Assembly: GCA_907165065.1 (NCBI GenBank)
Contig: OU015538.1
Coordinates: 16,569,165 to 16,633,164 of the forward strand
DNA: 64,000 nt
Source: Caprimulgus europaeus
Lineage: Eukaryota > Chordata > Aves > Caprimulgiformes > Caprimulgidae
Direction: 5' to 3'
Every line of letters begins with the position of its first letter. The first letter of the stretch is position 1. A model generated the notes under the pieces. It was not told the origin of the DNA, ran no database searches, and saw nothing but the letters and a program-made list of their open reading frames with translations. Positions 1-12,883 of this stretch are shown piece by piece. Position numbers and translations under genes: made by a program.

Positions 1-870
1 CCTACATCAAAGAACTATTTCCTACTGATTTACTGAGTTCTTCACTGAGAACACTTAAGTGACAGTGCTTCTCCCTTTTGAACGTAGTCTCCCCTGTCCA
101 TTAACAGTTATAAATATCATTTTCTATTTACTCCTGCCAATTTTAGTTTAAGTATCCCACTGCTTGCATAAGTACTGACAGAATGTGACAATAAGGCATG
201 TAAAAATCACAGCATACACTAATGCAACTGCACTACACTATTCTTTTTACCTTAAAAGGTCAGTCTCAGCAACATTATTATTCAGAGTAATTGAAATTTT
301 GCACGTAAAAACGACAGATTTTCACCATAGTTCCCTACATTTATTGGTATAAAAATCACTATTTCCTCATGTGAGCTCAGCTCAGGCTACTGCAGGAACA
401 ATGTCAACAATTCAAAGAATTAAACAACTCAAGATTATTGCACAAAATTTAGTGCAAAACTCACAGCAAGTCTACTTTTAAAAAATCTTTTTCTATCTTA
501 TGTAGTAATAAAGCTTTCCAGATCACCTGAGCTGGCCATGAGTTGTAAATTAAGGTGCATTTACGTAGGTTGACTGATCTTTCCATTATACTGCAATATT
601 GCTTTTATGTAGTGCATACCAGCTTACTAGCCTCAACATGCAAGCTTAATGTTCTAAGAGATATTTAACTAATCAAGATTAATTAACTAACCAAAGGTTA
701 AGAGACATGGCAAACCTTGTCCTTACAACAAAGATTTAAACTTGTTTATTTTAGTTTGAAGCTTCCATTTTTATTCAGGAATTCTACCCACTGGTTTTAA
801 TATTTAATTTAGAAATGCAGGTGTCATTACATAACCATTAACCAACAGAAGGTTTTACAGGACACATCTT

Positions 871-940
871 AAAAAACCAAAAAAGCCAAACAAACATGCA
901 AAAAAACACAAAAAACAACAACCACAACCCACACAAATAA
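871..940. repeat. A-rich low-complexity tract
   Basis: The plus strand is almost only A and C here (AAAAAACC, CAAACAAAC, ACAACAACCACAACCC). It is simple sequence without coding potential. Similar A/C-rich tracts recur in the window. Confidence 0.8.
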
Positions 941-2709
941 GAAGGTACAAAACTCCATAGCTACATATCCTTAAAGCACAAAAAGCTGTAAAGAATCTTC
1001 CGCTTTAATGATTCCGATCAATCCAGCAAATCTCTGTAAAATAAGTGTAGCAACAAAAACTTCTATGAAGCTTCTGCACAGGAACTACAGGTACCTCCAG
1101 GAAGACCTCACATGTTACACACAGCGTCTCAGTTGCACTAGAACAGGTGAGTATTGGCATAAAGAAAAGAGGGAAGTCATGTGTGACGATATTATGGGAC
1201 AGCACCAATTGTCAGCAGCATAATCAGTAAAAATATGTCAAGGAATTCTACTTCTTCATGTACTTGAATTGTGAGGCTAAGCATGTACACACTGTTGCCA
1301 TATATATCTCACGTTTTGTGTGATCTGCAACCTAGCATTGCATTTATTTTAAGCTTAAATAATTTCACTTTCAAATCTAATAATCCTGGTAATGGGAGCT
1401 TTAATGGTCTTTCTTGAAGCACATTGTATTTTTTTAAAAGTAGCATTCATATATTTGAGTGTCAATTATGTTTCATGCTTTGCTTGATAAAAAAGCTTAT
1501 CTGAAAAGCTGCACCTCCTAAACTTCCTTTAGTAAAATGCTAGTAGATTAGAAGTGCATTGGAATAATTTCAAAAATCCTTTGATACACCCAGGTAGCTT
1601 TCTGTACATATACTAGGTGCCTGTAAAAAGTGACAGATATACTTTATCAGACAAGAAGTCACCTGTCCAAGTACTATTGTAGCAATATGGGGCAGGACTG
1701 CTTGTCAGTACCAGCGTATCCTTTTTACCACACCTACAGCAAACAAATCAGTTGGTTTGGAAGAAAATTAGAAAGCAATTTTTTCCTGAGAAAACAGACT
1801 GAGATCACTTGCTAAACTAGTCACTTGAATACTCATTGGATCAACTCCTGTGATGTAGTTACAAATGAAGACAGAAGAGCTCCTAGGGCAGTAAATGGGT
1901 TGTTTAGATCCTTAATGTACTGGTTGCACACCTGCTGATTTCTGCAAAGCGTGCCTGCCGGTACCATATCCAGTCCTGTAGCTCTGCTGCTTGCTTTTCA
2001 AAAATCCAAGTGTTTGACTTCTGAGCTTTGAGTTTGTAGGGAACTTGGCTTTTGCTTTCTTGGTGTGATATTATTGTGAAGCGCTTTTGAAACATTCTGG
2101 AATAGTTAAACTGGAAAAACTATGTCAAAACAACTCTTGACATAGTAAGTGGAGACTTCATCTCAATTTTCCACTTCGATACAAGCTCTTTGCTTTCAAT
2201 GTAGTAGCAGAACAAAGCCAGTTTCGCTAGATAGCAATACTTGATGTGCACCAAACTGCTGTTCCTCTTCCTTCCTTGCTCTGGGCTCTCCTGAATGCAA
2301 GTGGATGATCTTTTCATTCAGACACATTGTGGAGCTGCTCAGACTGAGTGGAAGCTATTATAAAGCTCCTGAGTTCGGTCAATTAAGAGTAGTGAGAATA
2401 GGCCTCCTCCTTTTATACCTCACTTCCTAAAGAGAGACACCTTTTTATTGTGACAAGGTTCCTCTTCACTCTTACAGAAGTGTAGTCTTAGTTTGTTTTT
2501 ATCCTTTTATAGACAGGCAGCCCTTTTACCTACAATTATATGCTTTGAACTTGGGACTAATCTTTTGTTGAAACCTAGGATTTTCTTTCAGTGAGCTATG
2601 ATGAGTTAACTTGACAATGAGAGAGTTCTTTTGAAATCATTCTGAAAAACTAAGCAAAAGCTGCTTTGAGAAACTGATTTGAGAAAATTCTTCACTACTT
2701 TTGCACTTT

Positions 2710-2723
2710 AAAAAAAAAAAAAA
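2710..2723. repeat. Poly-A run, 14 A
   Basis: An uninterrupted run of A on the plus strand inside DIAPH2 intron 1. No recognisable retroposon body adjoins it. Confidence 0.85.
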
Positions 2724-5312
2724 GAAATTCCATTCCTGCTTACTTGCTTCCTATTTCACACTGTGTGCTAGTACAGCTTAATATCCTTGTACAAGTGACA
2801 GGCTCAGTTTCTAAATACTTCCTGTTACATGCAGGATAGTTTTGGGAAGATTCTTAACTGAACATGTTGTTGGCTTCATGGCACACCTCTTGCTCTTGTG
2901 GATACAGTAAACACTGAAATAAGTGTCACAGTCCATTTTAATTTTCCTCTGCTATGATTTGAGGAGAGGATAAAGTGGTAGAATGTATCTGTTGGTAGAG
3001 AACTGATACACTTAAAAACAAAGCAGAAGACCCATAGCAAGTTGCAAAAGTCGACACAAAGACTACACTGTGAAGAGCTTCATTGGATACTGGGCAGCTC
3101 CTTGAAAAATTGAGTGTTTTAGTTACAAGTGAGGACATGTGTATTTGCTTTGTTTGGGTTGGTTTTTAAATAGTAAGAAAAACTCCACAAAATCCAACCA
3201 ACCAAAACACAGCCCACAAAGGAACTGGCAGTGGAAGGGATGCAGTGAGCCAAAGAAGCAGGAATTACTTGTGAACATTATTCATTTCGTCTGTACCCAG
3301 CAGTCTCGGAACATATGGTCAGAGAGATCATGTCAACAACTTCTTAGAATAATGTCTGTCTTCCAAGACAGAGACTTCCTAGCAAAGATCAAGTATTTGC
3401 TCAGAGCAGTATTTGATCCCTTCATGAAAAAAAACTTGATGGCAAAGTTACTTTTTTCTCCCCTAATAATAAATGATGTGATACCAAAACTTGGTAAAAT
3501 GAGCAATGCTGCTGCCACAGCAAGGAAATTTGGCTTTTCCTTGAAGAACAGAAACTCTACACGAGGTAATTTCAGTATGCATGAGCCATAATGTAACTCA
3601 GTGGTCAAACCATAACAGGTTAAATGCATTTATAGCTGCTGTGATACACACAAGGGCTTTTTGTTCCTTTTCCTATTCTTTCCTGTTTATAACAGCTTCC
3701 TGAGAAGATTATTTCTCTTTCAGGGAAGTCAGAAACAAAGGAGCATGTGAATAGAGGGGAATTATATTGTACATAATAAGGAAACCAATAATATCATTTG
3801 ACTTCAGTACAGGTGAGATCTCCTGTTAAGGAGTAACAAGAATTCAGGAATATTACAGATGCTTGTAATGGGTCACGGAAACTTTGTTATCTTCTGCTAA
3901 AGGAGAAAGCAAAAAAAAAGGGTTACCATAATACTGAAGTGTGGTAGGTGCACAGGTTACTCATGAACACCCACATGAATTTTATAAAGGTTCTCCCTTA
4001 AATTCATTAAACAATTGTTTTTAAATGCAAAATGTTAACTGATGGGACTACTGCTTATCTCATGATTTATTCAGGAATTAGTTTGAAACACAGAATACAG
4101 TAAACTAACCCATCTTAGCCACCATATTTTGTCTGAAGTTCAAGTGTGAATGTATATTTGTAAAATATGAAAATGAAAATTGTATATCTGGTTTATAGAT
4201 GGAAATTTTATCAAAGCCTACCACTGTACTATTCTAGTTTGAGAATGCCTCCACCAAGCTGTAAAGAGAGAATGAAAACAAAACTGCACTGCTGGAAGAC
4301 AGAGAGAGAACAGAGGATTGTGCAGGTCAGAGAGAGAGCAGCAGACTTTGCCTACTATATTTCTAGCGCAGCCAAGAAGTTGTGTGCTGAATCAAAAGGA
4401 GCTTCCTCACTTTTTTCTGTTGATGAGAATAAAGCAGTGGGAGATCCACTTGCCACAGAGGAGTGGAAAGGAACAACTGAAGCAGTTCCAGTAAAATGAA
4501 TTGCCTGGGAACAACAGTATTTGCTGTTGCTGAGAAAGAAAGAAGAATCTGGGTTTACAGGAATTAAGACTGGCAGCAGTACCAGAAATAAAGTCCTGTA
4601 TTGACGTCAAAGTCAGGACAAAATCAGTTACCAGGTTCTTCAGTGTTGAAGCTTTGGTTGCAACTTCTGTCTCAAGTCTGGTTATAAACTACCTTCCTCT
4701 AATCTGTCATATTCATTAGTTCATTCAGACCAGTGTGAATTTATGCAGAGCCACATGTAAACACATAACTAACTACTTATGGTGAAAAGGTATCGTCAAT
4801 AATATTTAAGATCTGTGATTATTTCCTTTTGTCTTCTTGACTAAATAAGCATTATGATGCAGTTTTGTTTATGTGATCCCATATGGGACAGTTATTAACA
4901 TCTGACCAGCTACTCCCTGAACATAAAAAACAGGAGAGAATGGCCCTGCGTACTTTCAAGCCAACCTGTACCCACCAATACCTTTACTGCAATTCCCTTG
5001 GCCTACATAACCTAAAATTACAGTTGCTACTTTCCTGGCTGTACAGCCACAGTCCTGTTGCTCCAAGTGCTGGGATTCTGCAGTACCATTCCCTGACTGT
5101 CTCCGAGTTCTTTATTTAGAAATCTGATCTAAACTACTAGGTAGTTTAGAAACCTACTCGGAAAGCTTCCCATTCCTCAAGCAAGTTCTCCTGTATTTAT
5201 TCTCACATAAAAGACTAAACAAATATGTTAATTTGTTTGGGTTTTTTTAAATAAAGAGACAACTTCATATTTTCACTACAACTAGAAGAGCAGTAAGAGT
5301 ATGTTTACTAAA

Positions 5313-5331
5313 ATATATATACACACACACA
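5313..5331. repeat. Compound (TA)n(CA)n microsatellite
   Basis: A short TA dinucleotide run passes directly into a CA run. It is a small compound microsatellite that could vary in length between individuals. Confidence 0.8.
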
Positions 5332-7841
5332 AATCGTCCAGAAACAGAAGCAAGATTCTCTCCCAATTACGCTTTTTTTTCATCAGCTAATGATTTTTAC
5401 ACTTACATTCCACACTTTCAAAACAGGCTTAAACACTTAAATTATGAAGCATAAATTAAGAATATTTTTTATTATTAAAAACATTTTTCCATCTTTGATG
5501 TCGTCCATATCTGATAACACTATGCAAAGAACACTTACAAGCAGTAAACATGCATCACACACTCAGCATACCTAATACTTTCTCCAATACCATCTTGTCT
5601 CCATTGATTTACTCTGAGGATCACTGAAAGGATCAAGAAGGGAACTTTACAAAAAAGCCACCTCTCACATGCATTACCTTGAACTTCCTCTTCTCCCACT
5701 CTCCCCCAAACCAGCCTAAAATTAATCTAAAACTACAGTTTCCTATTTACACAGGAAGAGCCCATTTATACTGGAAACTCTTAAGAACATTTTTGGTTTA
5801 TGTAACAGAGAAGGTGTGGTGATATTTCAGTATGCACTACACCTGAAGACCAAATATTACCACACCTAGGTGGACCAAATACCTTCAGTACCTGTATCAA
5901 ACTATACAATATTTTCCATGTGTGGGCTTGTTCTGGAATTGAACTTCCAAGGTATTTCTCAATTTCTATAAGGCAGATGAGTTTATAGTTTATTATCATG
6001 ATGTAGATTACAGTATCATTTCATTACCACAGCAGATAATTTTCAGATCTGCCCATGTGCATACAATGTGCTGCTTTCACACCACATCCAACTAAACAGC
6101 CATCATGAGAAGATGGCTGAAAAGCAGACACAATCATAACCTAATAGCACTAATGAATGAACTTTAGACAAATCAATAGAAAGGAGTAAATCTAGTATGC
6201 CATAACTCCAGTCTTATTAGCTCTAGTAAATAATCAAAGAAGAAAAAATAATAAAAGGAGAGTTTTTGACTGGTTCAGTTTCATGATCTTGTTTGTCCCA
6301 CTGCCATACAAAAACCTGAGTCAGTAGAACACCGCAGTGGGTATGCAGACTGCTTAAGCCCACACTGCTGCCTCAAAAAGCTGGTTATTGAATTTTCATC
6401 CCTTTCTCCCCTACAATTAATAAATAGTTAACAAGCAGAATATATTCCCTTTGGAGACTGTGTTAGTGCTACTTCTGTTAAGCCAGATTCAGCTTACCTA
6501 CCTATGAGGAAGTTACACTTGAAACTGGGAAACCTAGAGGTGCTCACTCCACTAATACTGTAGGAAAAAGCTACTTGACCCACAAAACTTCAAAGATCAC
6601 TTTGATACAAAAATAACATGCAAGTTTAAGACAAGCTAGCTTTGTCTACCTGTAACTTTATAAATTGTTACAAAAATACTAAAGAAAGTATTTCAACTGT
6701 AATTCTTCTGTTACAAGTAATTGCTCTATCACCATGGCCCTTTATAACAAAAAACTTATTTCCTCCAAAATAAAGTTACTGAATGATTAAAAAAAAACCT
6801 GAATTAAAGAATGGCCATGATATACAAGTTGTAAGGAACTGTGTAAAAATATTCATTTTAGTAGTTTCTTAACTTCTTGTGGTTTGAAAGTTGAACAAGT
6901 AAACTGAAACTGTCAGTTGCTTCAGCAGCAACCACCCTCTCTTGTTCTACTTCTCTTCTGAATTTGGATGGAGATTAAAAGAATTAAAGTTATAAATCAT
7001 TACTGCTTACCTCTAAAGAACTGCAATTAACGCAGAAATGATTAAGTCATCTCGTAACCCACCTAACATCTTGGGTCACCAGCAATCACAGTATCCCTAG
7101 CATGTTTTACAGGCTATTTGCAATACAAACCCAAAAGTTCATCCATAACTTGGATATTCTCCACCAGAGTGCTTAAAATCTCAAAGCACCACTCCTGGTT
7201 GATGTGTACACTGTCAGTTCTCACTGTAAACGGATTTCACATTGCCTAGGTGGAACCTGCTTTGTTTGCAAAGCTTCCTGTGTCATACAGAATAGCTCCA
7301 CAGTTTGTAGCAGTTCAGGAAGTTTAATTACCACAAGCAGATCGGCTTATCATTGTATCTATCACATCATTTAAACAGTGGCAGTATCAACTGCTAAAAA
7401 AGCTTTTACCTAAGCATCATCACCAAGCATGCCCTACTCTACCATATCAGTAGTGCCTAATCAGTATCTTTCAGCAATAGAACAAAATTTTCCCAAGACA
7501 TTAATTTTACTCTTCATTAACAGTTGCACCTTAACTAACTTCACTTGCTGGAATATCTTGACTTTGACCTAATAAGGCCAAGAGTATTCTAAAACACAAG
7601 CATTGCAGTTCCCTTTTTCCTTCAGCATCCACTTGAAGTAAGAATCCTCTGCAGGCACGGACTGATTTTACTCAGAGACACTATGATCTCAAACGTAACA
7701 CATTTTATTCATCTGCCAAAAATCTCTGCTCAACCTGACTCATAGTTCATGTACGCAGTACACAATCATCTAAACAATCCATGTGCAAAGAGCACGTTAT
7801 CTCTCCAAAGGCACTCAACATCAAACAACCTCAGGAGCCAA

Positions 7842-7852
7842 AGGTGGCGCTG
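7842..7852 (+). promoter_or_regulatory. CTCF half-motif in a GC-richer intronic patch
   Basis: AGGTGGCGCTG matches the 3' half of the CTCF consensus (AGRKGGCRSY), but the CCASY half is missing. It lies in a GC-richer patch (about 7825-7975) with four CpGs inside DIAPH2 intron 1. That patch is unlike the surrounding intron and could be an enhancer. The site call itself is weak. Confidence 0.2.
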
Positions 7853-9709
7853 GGATGCAGGCCCTGCAGCACACAGCCTGTCCGGCAGTGACTGACCCCT
7901 GTAATTTACAGCACTCGTTAACTCCTGCTCCGATATGGGTGGGGTAACACAGCTGGGAAACCCATCCTCCCAAGCACACTCAGTTTACTTCTGGTTTTGA
8001 AATAACTGAGAAAAGCTTTTACTCCACTGTTTGATGCTAGTTTATGGCACATTAGTCAGGATGCTGAGTTCATAGCTTTTGATTCATCTTAAAGCTCATG
8101 GGGTTTAAAAGACTTGAGTATTGAACATAAACAGTTTCTGCTTTTAAAACAAAGTATGAGTTGCTCCTTGTTGGATGAATCACCAAATCCACTTGCTGTC
8201 CAACTAAATAAGCTCTCTCTTACATCTAACAATTTGTTTTTCATGTTACACAAGATCTTTCTCCTAACCTACTTTTAAAGACAACATGACACTCAGAAGA
8301 CAGCCCCTTCAGAAGCCAAGTGGAGTATCTGTCACTGAACAACTATCACACAAACCTCAAGTGAACTTGGGGGTAATGGAGCAGGCTTTTAGCATGGAAC
8401 TATCCACTACACACACAATAACATTTCTATTTATTCTGCTAATACTAAACTGACAAAATATATTATTAATTTTAATTAAAAAAATATTGGCCATATTAAC
8501 TTCTAGTTAGCCAGTGTCCTAATAGTCAGGAAGCACCATGTTACAACTCCTCAGATACCGATTCATAGAACCGCACACAAGTGAAAGGCTCTCATTCCTT
8601 TCTCAGTTTGGTCCAAACTCAGTCAACACTAAATTCAAACCAGGCTGCTAAAAGTTTTGCCCAGGTTTCCATGTCTTGAAAACCCCCAAAGACTGAGATT
8701 CCAGTGTCTTGGTCAATTTATGCTTAATCATCCTTCAATTTTTTTCCCTTACACTCAGTCTCCTCTCCAGCGATCTCTCCTACCCCTTTTCATGACCTCT
8801 GTCTCCCATTCTTTTGCCATAAATTTCTGTAAAAATCCAGGCTTCAACTTCTCAGCTAAAAAGACAATGACTTGATAAGACTTTGGGTTCAGCTAAAGCT
8901 CCAATAGCTACGTCAAATCAGACCTGACACTTTCATATGCTTACTGATTTCCTATGTACCCAACCGAATTATGCACTTCCCGTGTGTTACTGAAGTGTTA
9001 AGTAGAGCAAACAACGTCCAAGTTAAGGATTAACAAACACAGGAATCCCAGCAATCTCCCTGACAACCTTCATTTAGTCTGTTTCCCCACTATAACAAGC
9101 ATACTTTTAAACAAGCAAAACAAGCACATTGCCAAACCCAGGTAAGAATATAACTGCTCACTACCACCTCATGCCAGCCTATTCTTAGGGCTGGCATGGG
9201 ATCAGATGATTATTTGCCAAAACAATTTAATTTTTTTCTGCCCATTTCATTGTAAATAAAAGTAATGACAAAAACACCAGGCACTCATTCCCACCTCTAG
9301 TCCTTGTGCCAATGAAAAATGAGAAAAAAAAGATTAAACCAGAGCTCTTTCAGCAGCTGCGATGTGTCACGGTGCTCATAAGACGGACATTAAGTTTTAG
9401 AAAAATATTCCAGTTTACACACTACTAGTATAGAAATGGAATTAAATACCATTGTGCAGTTGTCACGTTCAACAAATTATATGAAACTTGAATAACTCAA
9501 AATGATCCAAAGCAGAAAAAAAAACCCCTGAATTCATAGTTTTAATATAGCCTATCTTCAGTTATTTGTGTGCATACATGAGCATCAATTATCTTACAGA
9601 AAAATAATTTAAACCATTCTTTTCTTTTCTAGCACAGATCCTGTCTGGATAACCTAGTCTTGCTTCCTGTCAATCAGGAGTAAATGCCATTGATTTGGCT
9701 TCAGTCCTT

Positions 9710-9755
9710 AAAAAAACAACCAAACAAAAAACCCACAACAACCAAACAAAAAACT
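9710..9755. repeat. A/C-rich low-complexity tract
   Basis: Repeated CAAAC and AACAACCAAAC words on the plus strand, of the same style as the tract near 900. Confidence 0.75.
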
Positions 9756-10747
9756 CGCCAAACCACTACATTTCTGCATGCCAAGTACCACTGCACACAT
9801 TTTACTTTCAGACTGAAGGGATAGGCAAACAAAAAAATTCCACCTTGTTCTAGAGACTCCCTTCCCTCAAAATCATGACTTCAGCTTTCCCAGCTCCCTG
9901 TCACCTAGAGCCATTTTTAGTCTATGATATAAAAAAATCATTATCCCAGACTTCTTCCCAATGACTTGCCTAATTTCAGCTGCTATGCCAGGAACTAAAA
10001 ATAAATCTTCTGTTACATGTAGTTGCACACTCTCTCTCACCAAACCCTCGATCAGCATCCCACTTGATGTGTGAACTAAGTTCTGGAGAAGAGACACACA
10101 CATTCCTCTCAGCACACTATAGAGTGCCTTGAACTATACACAAGAAATTGACAGAGTGCAGCTTGATTCACCTCTATAACTCTCCTGCAACTTGATGAAT
10201 TATAAACTGTGAAGCTGAACCAAGAAAATCCCCACACCAAACTCTGAGGTTTGTATACAAACTCAGTGACAACTTAACACTTGCACAAGTAGTGTGGCTT
10301 CTCTTACAGAAGTCCCAAATATACCTTCATCTTACTTGCACAGTGAAGAGAGCTGGGATGAGGTACAAGTAAGGTTACTCTCTGAGTACCTAAAGATATT
10401 GCAAGCCTCAGCAGAATCAATTCCTCAATTACAGCCTTGTTCTTCACTCATAAACCCATGTAGTAATTGATAAATTGGGCTGTCCACTCACACTGCCCCA
10501 ACTTAAAACACACCTGAATCCCATCCCTTTTCTTTCTCAGAGGTAAATCCCTCTCACGTCACTTTGCATACATCACATCCAGAATGAAAAAAATCTACCT
10601 TCCCATTCACTCAGTTGTATTATAAGAGGCTAGTGACTTTATCTCAGGGCAAAACTATCGTTCAGAAGGTATGTGAGTCAAGCAACATACCACTACTGTG
10701 ATCCGTGTTGCTGCTGGACTGTAATCATCCTCTCAACAAACAAAAGT

Positions 10748-10767
10748 ATAGACATCAATAGACATCA
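10748..10767. repeat. 10-bp tandem duplication
   Basis: The unit ATAGACATCA occurs twice head to tail without mismatch. This is a minimal tandem duplication, probably from replication slippage. Confidence 0.8.
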
Positions 10768-12004
10768 AATACTAACATAATGTGCTTTTCCCACTAAATG
10801 TAACAAAAAAATTCTACTCTAGTGATTCTAGAAGAAACTGAAAAGAACATGCAATAGAAATAGTTGTCCTGTTAAATCTAATTTTGAGCTCATTTCACTT
10901 TGATTTTTTTTAAATTACACATTCCTTTCAGAACAAAGTGTTCTCCTCCACTAGAGCAAAACTCAAATTTCTGTCCACAGCTTCAAATAGAAGCACTTTC
11001 CTTGTGATTTTCTTAAATCACTTCCCTGCAGGCATCCTCAAGCAGCCTTCCTAGCTACTTGAGCTAGGAAATAGTAAAAGTAGTATAAACATAAACAAAC
11101 ATCTTGTTTATATTAAGAAGTTTATTGCTATTTATCCTCTGCAAGGAAGCAGGAGTTTGTTTCCAGTAACACCATGAAACAAAATAAAACATCATATTTG
11201 GTTACCTTTTGCTAAGATATACATGGTCACTTTTAATACAAACACATTCCAAGTGTATTTCTGGTATTCTGGTTTTCTATCATCCTTTTAAATAACTGTC
11301 ACTTTCAGGAACTTTTTAATGCCTCATACACTACAAATTTAACATCTTCCCCACGTGCATTCTGACTTAGTTTTCAGTGAGAAATAAAGCCCCTGCAGTC
11401 CTCAGGCTGATCATATAGCTCAACTGTGCTTATACTCAATGAAAGGAACACAAGGTGGGACCACTTATTTATTGACTTAGTTTTGCCACTATCTGTGAAA
11501 GCCCTTGCACAGATTAAATCAAGTTTGCAATTAGTATTCTCTTCAATAAGAAAAGTCAGGTAAGTTTTAAGTGTCTGCTATACTGCTGCTCTTCAATATC
11601 TATCAGGGAACTGAGCTAAAATGAGTTGATTCAAACTTAAAACAAGTAAGCGTAAGTAACAAGTAAAGAATTAAAAGTAAACACTGTCATATTAACTGGT
11701 TTTGCTGCTACTGCATTGATAAAGTGAGATACAATCCAGTCCTGTTGGCCTTGAAATGTACCCATGTTGTACATTATCAGGTCTGTGAGTAGAAGTATCT
11801 TCTTTTAAATCAAAAAGCGCAGGTATCAGAAACTCTAGAGTCCTAGAGAGGATATGTGTGCTCAAATGCTTGTCAGGTGTCTCCGAAAAGACTGCAAAGT
11901 TTAAGACATTTTTAAATCCCTTTCACATTAATTCAGAAGTTCCCTTGGGAAGCACGCTGTTTGCATCATGACCACCAATATTCTGGATGCTTCAACACGG
12001 GAGG

Positions 12005-12036
12005 AAAAAAAACTAACAAAAAAAACCAAAACACAA
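12005..12036. repeat. A-rich tract at the left edge of the CpG island
   Basis: A runs broken by C, directly before the rise in CpG density. Such a poly(dA:dT) tract next to an island may help exclude nucleosomes, but that is only a possibility. Confidence 0.7.
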
Positions 12037-12407
12037 CTATAATCTTTCACTCAAAAGGTGAGCAGGAGGGAGGTCAGAGCATCAGGTCCTGCTCACAGAA
12101 CCGCACTGACACCGCACCTCTCCCCAAGGAGAGCATCTCCCCGCCGGAGCCACCCGCACGGAGCACCCGGCCGCTCCCGGCTCCTGCCAGCCCCGGCGCG
12201 TTACCACAGCGAGGCCTCAGCGCGCCGCACACCCCCCTCCAGCTGTCACCTCCCTCTTCAAAGAGCATCCAAAAAACCCTCACGGAACCTCAGGGGATTT
12301 GTTTTTTAAAAAAGAACCTTTAATTCCTGAAAGCGCGGCACCCCCCAGGCCCGCCCGCCCCTCCGCCCCAGAGCCTCTGCCTGGGAGGAAACGAGACAGC
12401 ACCTCAG

Positions 12408-12446
12408 CCTCCTCCTCCCCCGCCTTCCTCCTCCTCCTTCTCCCCA
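12408..12446 (-). repeat. GGA-rich purine tract just inside DIAPH2 intron 1
   Basis: On the minus strand this reads as runs of GGA units with a GGGGG and a GGGG block. It lies about 40 bases past the exon 1 donor. (GGA)4 arrays can fold into G-quadruplex-type structures in RNA, and G-rich intronic runs next to a donor are known to help splice-site recognition. Here that role is an inference from position. Confidence 0.55.
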
Positions 12447-12486
12447 GGCCGTCCCTGCTCCGCTCCCAGCCCCACAGCTCGCTCAC

Positions 12487-12606
12487 CAGCTTGGGCTTGT
12501 TCCGGCTCTCCTCTTCCGCGGCGCGCCCACTCCGCTTCGAGTTCATCCTGCCAGAGCTCAGGGGCTCCTCGCCGCCGCCAGCGCCCGGAGCCGCCTGACC
12601 CTCCAT
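12487..12606 (-). CDS. DIAPH2: DIAPH2 exon 1, N-terminus of a diaphanous-related formin (partial CDS)
   Basis: This exon encodes 40 residues starting MEGQAAPGAGGGEEP and ending SRNKPKL. Human DIAPH2, as remembered, starts MEQPG, continues through GAGGG, SEEPGGGR, NKRS and RAA, and ends its first exon with NKPKL before NIQIKTL. The order and spacing of these blocks agree; DIAPH1 and DIAPH3 start differently. The ATG (12606-12604) has A at -3 and G at +4, a strong Kozak context. After codon 40 (CTG) comes GTGAGC, a good splice donor (GT at 12486-12485), so the exon ends in phase 0. The frame stays open beyond the donor to 12280, but that part is intron read-through. The segment is the basic, low-complexity tail before the Rho-GTPase-binding domain. 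The full protein is a cytosolic Rho effector that nucleates and elongates unbranched actin filaments. A second in-frame ATG is codon 21. The family is certain by eye; the paralogue rests on memory of the human sequence. Confidence 0.82.
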
Positions 12607-12795
12607 CCTCCCACCGGCTCTGCGCTCCAGCAGGAACCCCCTCTCTCACCGGGGCTGTATCCTCAAGGCCCCATAGGTCCGACACGCACCGCCGGACACC
12701 ACCCCGTCCGCTCCCAGCCGCGGCTGGAGCAGTTCCTGGTCCCGTTGCGCCGCCGCCTCCTCCCAATCCACCGCCTCGCAGCCGCCGGCCGCCTC

Positions 12796-12856
12796 CACGC
12801 ACGCGCAGCGCCGCGGCACATGCGCGATAACGGCGAGCGGGCGGTGCGCGTGCGCT
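12796..12856. promoter_or_regulatory. Cluster of three NRF1-like sites
   Basis: The NRF1 consensus is YGCGCAYGCGCR. CACGCACGCGCA (12796-12807) matches 11 of 12. GGCACATGCGCG (12815-12826) matches 10 of 12. TGCGCGTGCGCT (12845-12856) matches the reverse-complement form at 11 of 12. Three such long GC palindromes in 61 bp are more than CpG-island composition would readily give. NRF1 normally binds unmethylated island promoters close to the transcription start, so this cluster probably marks the centre of the promoter. Binding is predicted, not shown. Confidence 0.55.
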
Positions 12857-12883
12857 GTGCGGGGAAGCGGAGGCAGCGCCCGT

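Larger units (their letters stand above)
1..12486 (-). other. DIAPH2: 5' part of DIAPH2 intron 1 (continues beyond the window)
   Basis: This is everything downstream of the exon 1 donor on the minus strand. I looked for exon 2, which in vertebrate DIAPH2 should resume with NIQIKTL-like residues, and saw no match, so intron 1 probably runs past position 1. The first introns of this gene are long in mammals. The sequence is AT-rich with A-rich low-complexity stretches, a 14-A run, a TA/CA dinucleotide tract and a GC-richer patch near 7825-7975. The longest open frame (3139-3591, plus strand) begins with GTG, and its first ATG lies more than halfway in. It resembles no family I know and is read as chance. 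Confidence 0.7.

Noticed and set aside
3139..3591. 150-codon open frame on the plus strand
   Set aside because: It starts with GTG, its first ATG is past the midpoint, and it shows no domain or family resemblance. A frame of this length is expected about once or twice by chance in 64 kb of AT-rich sequence read in six frames.
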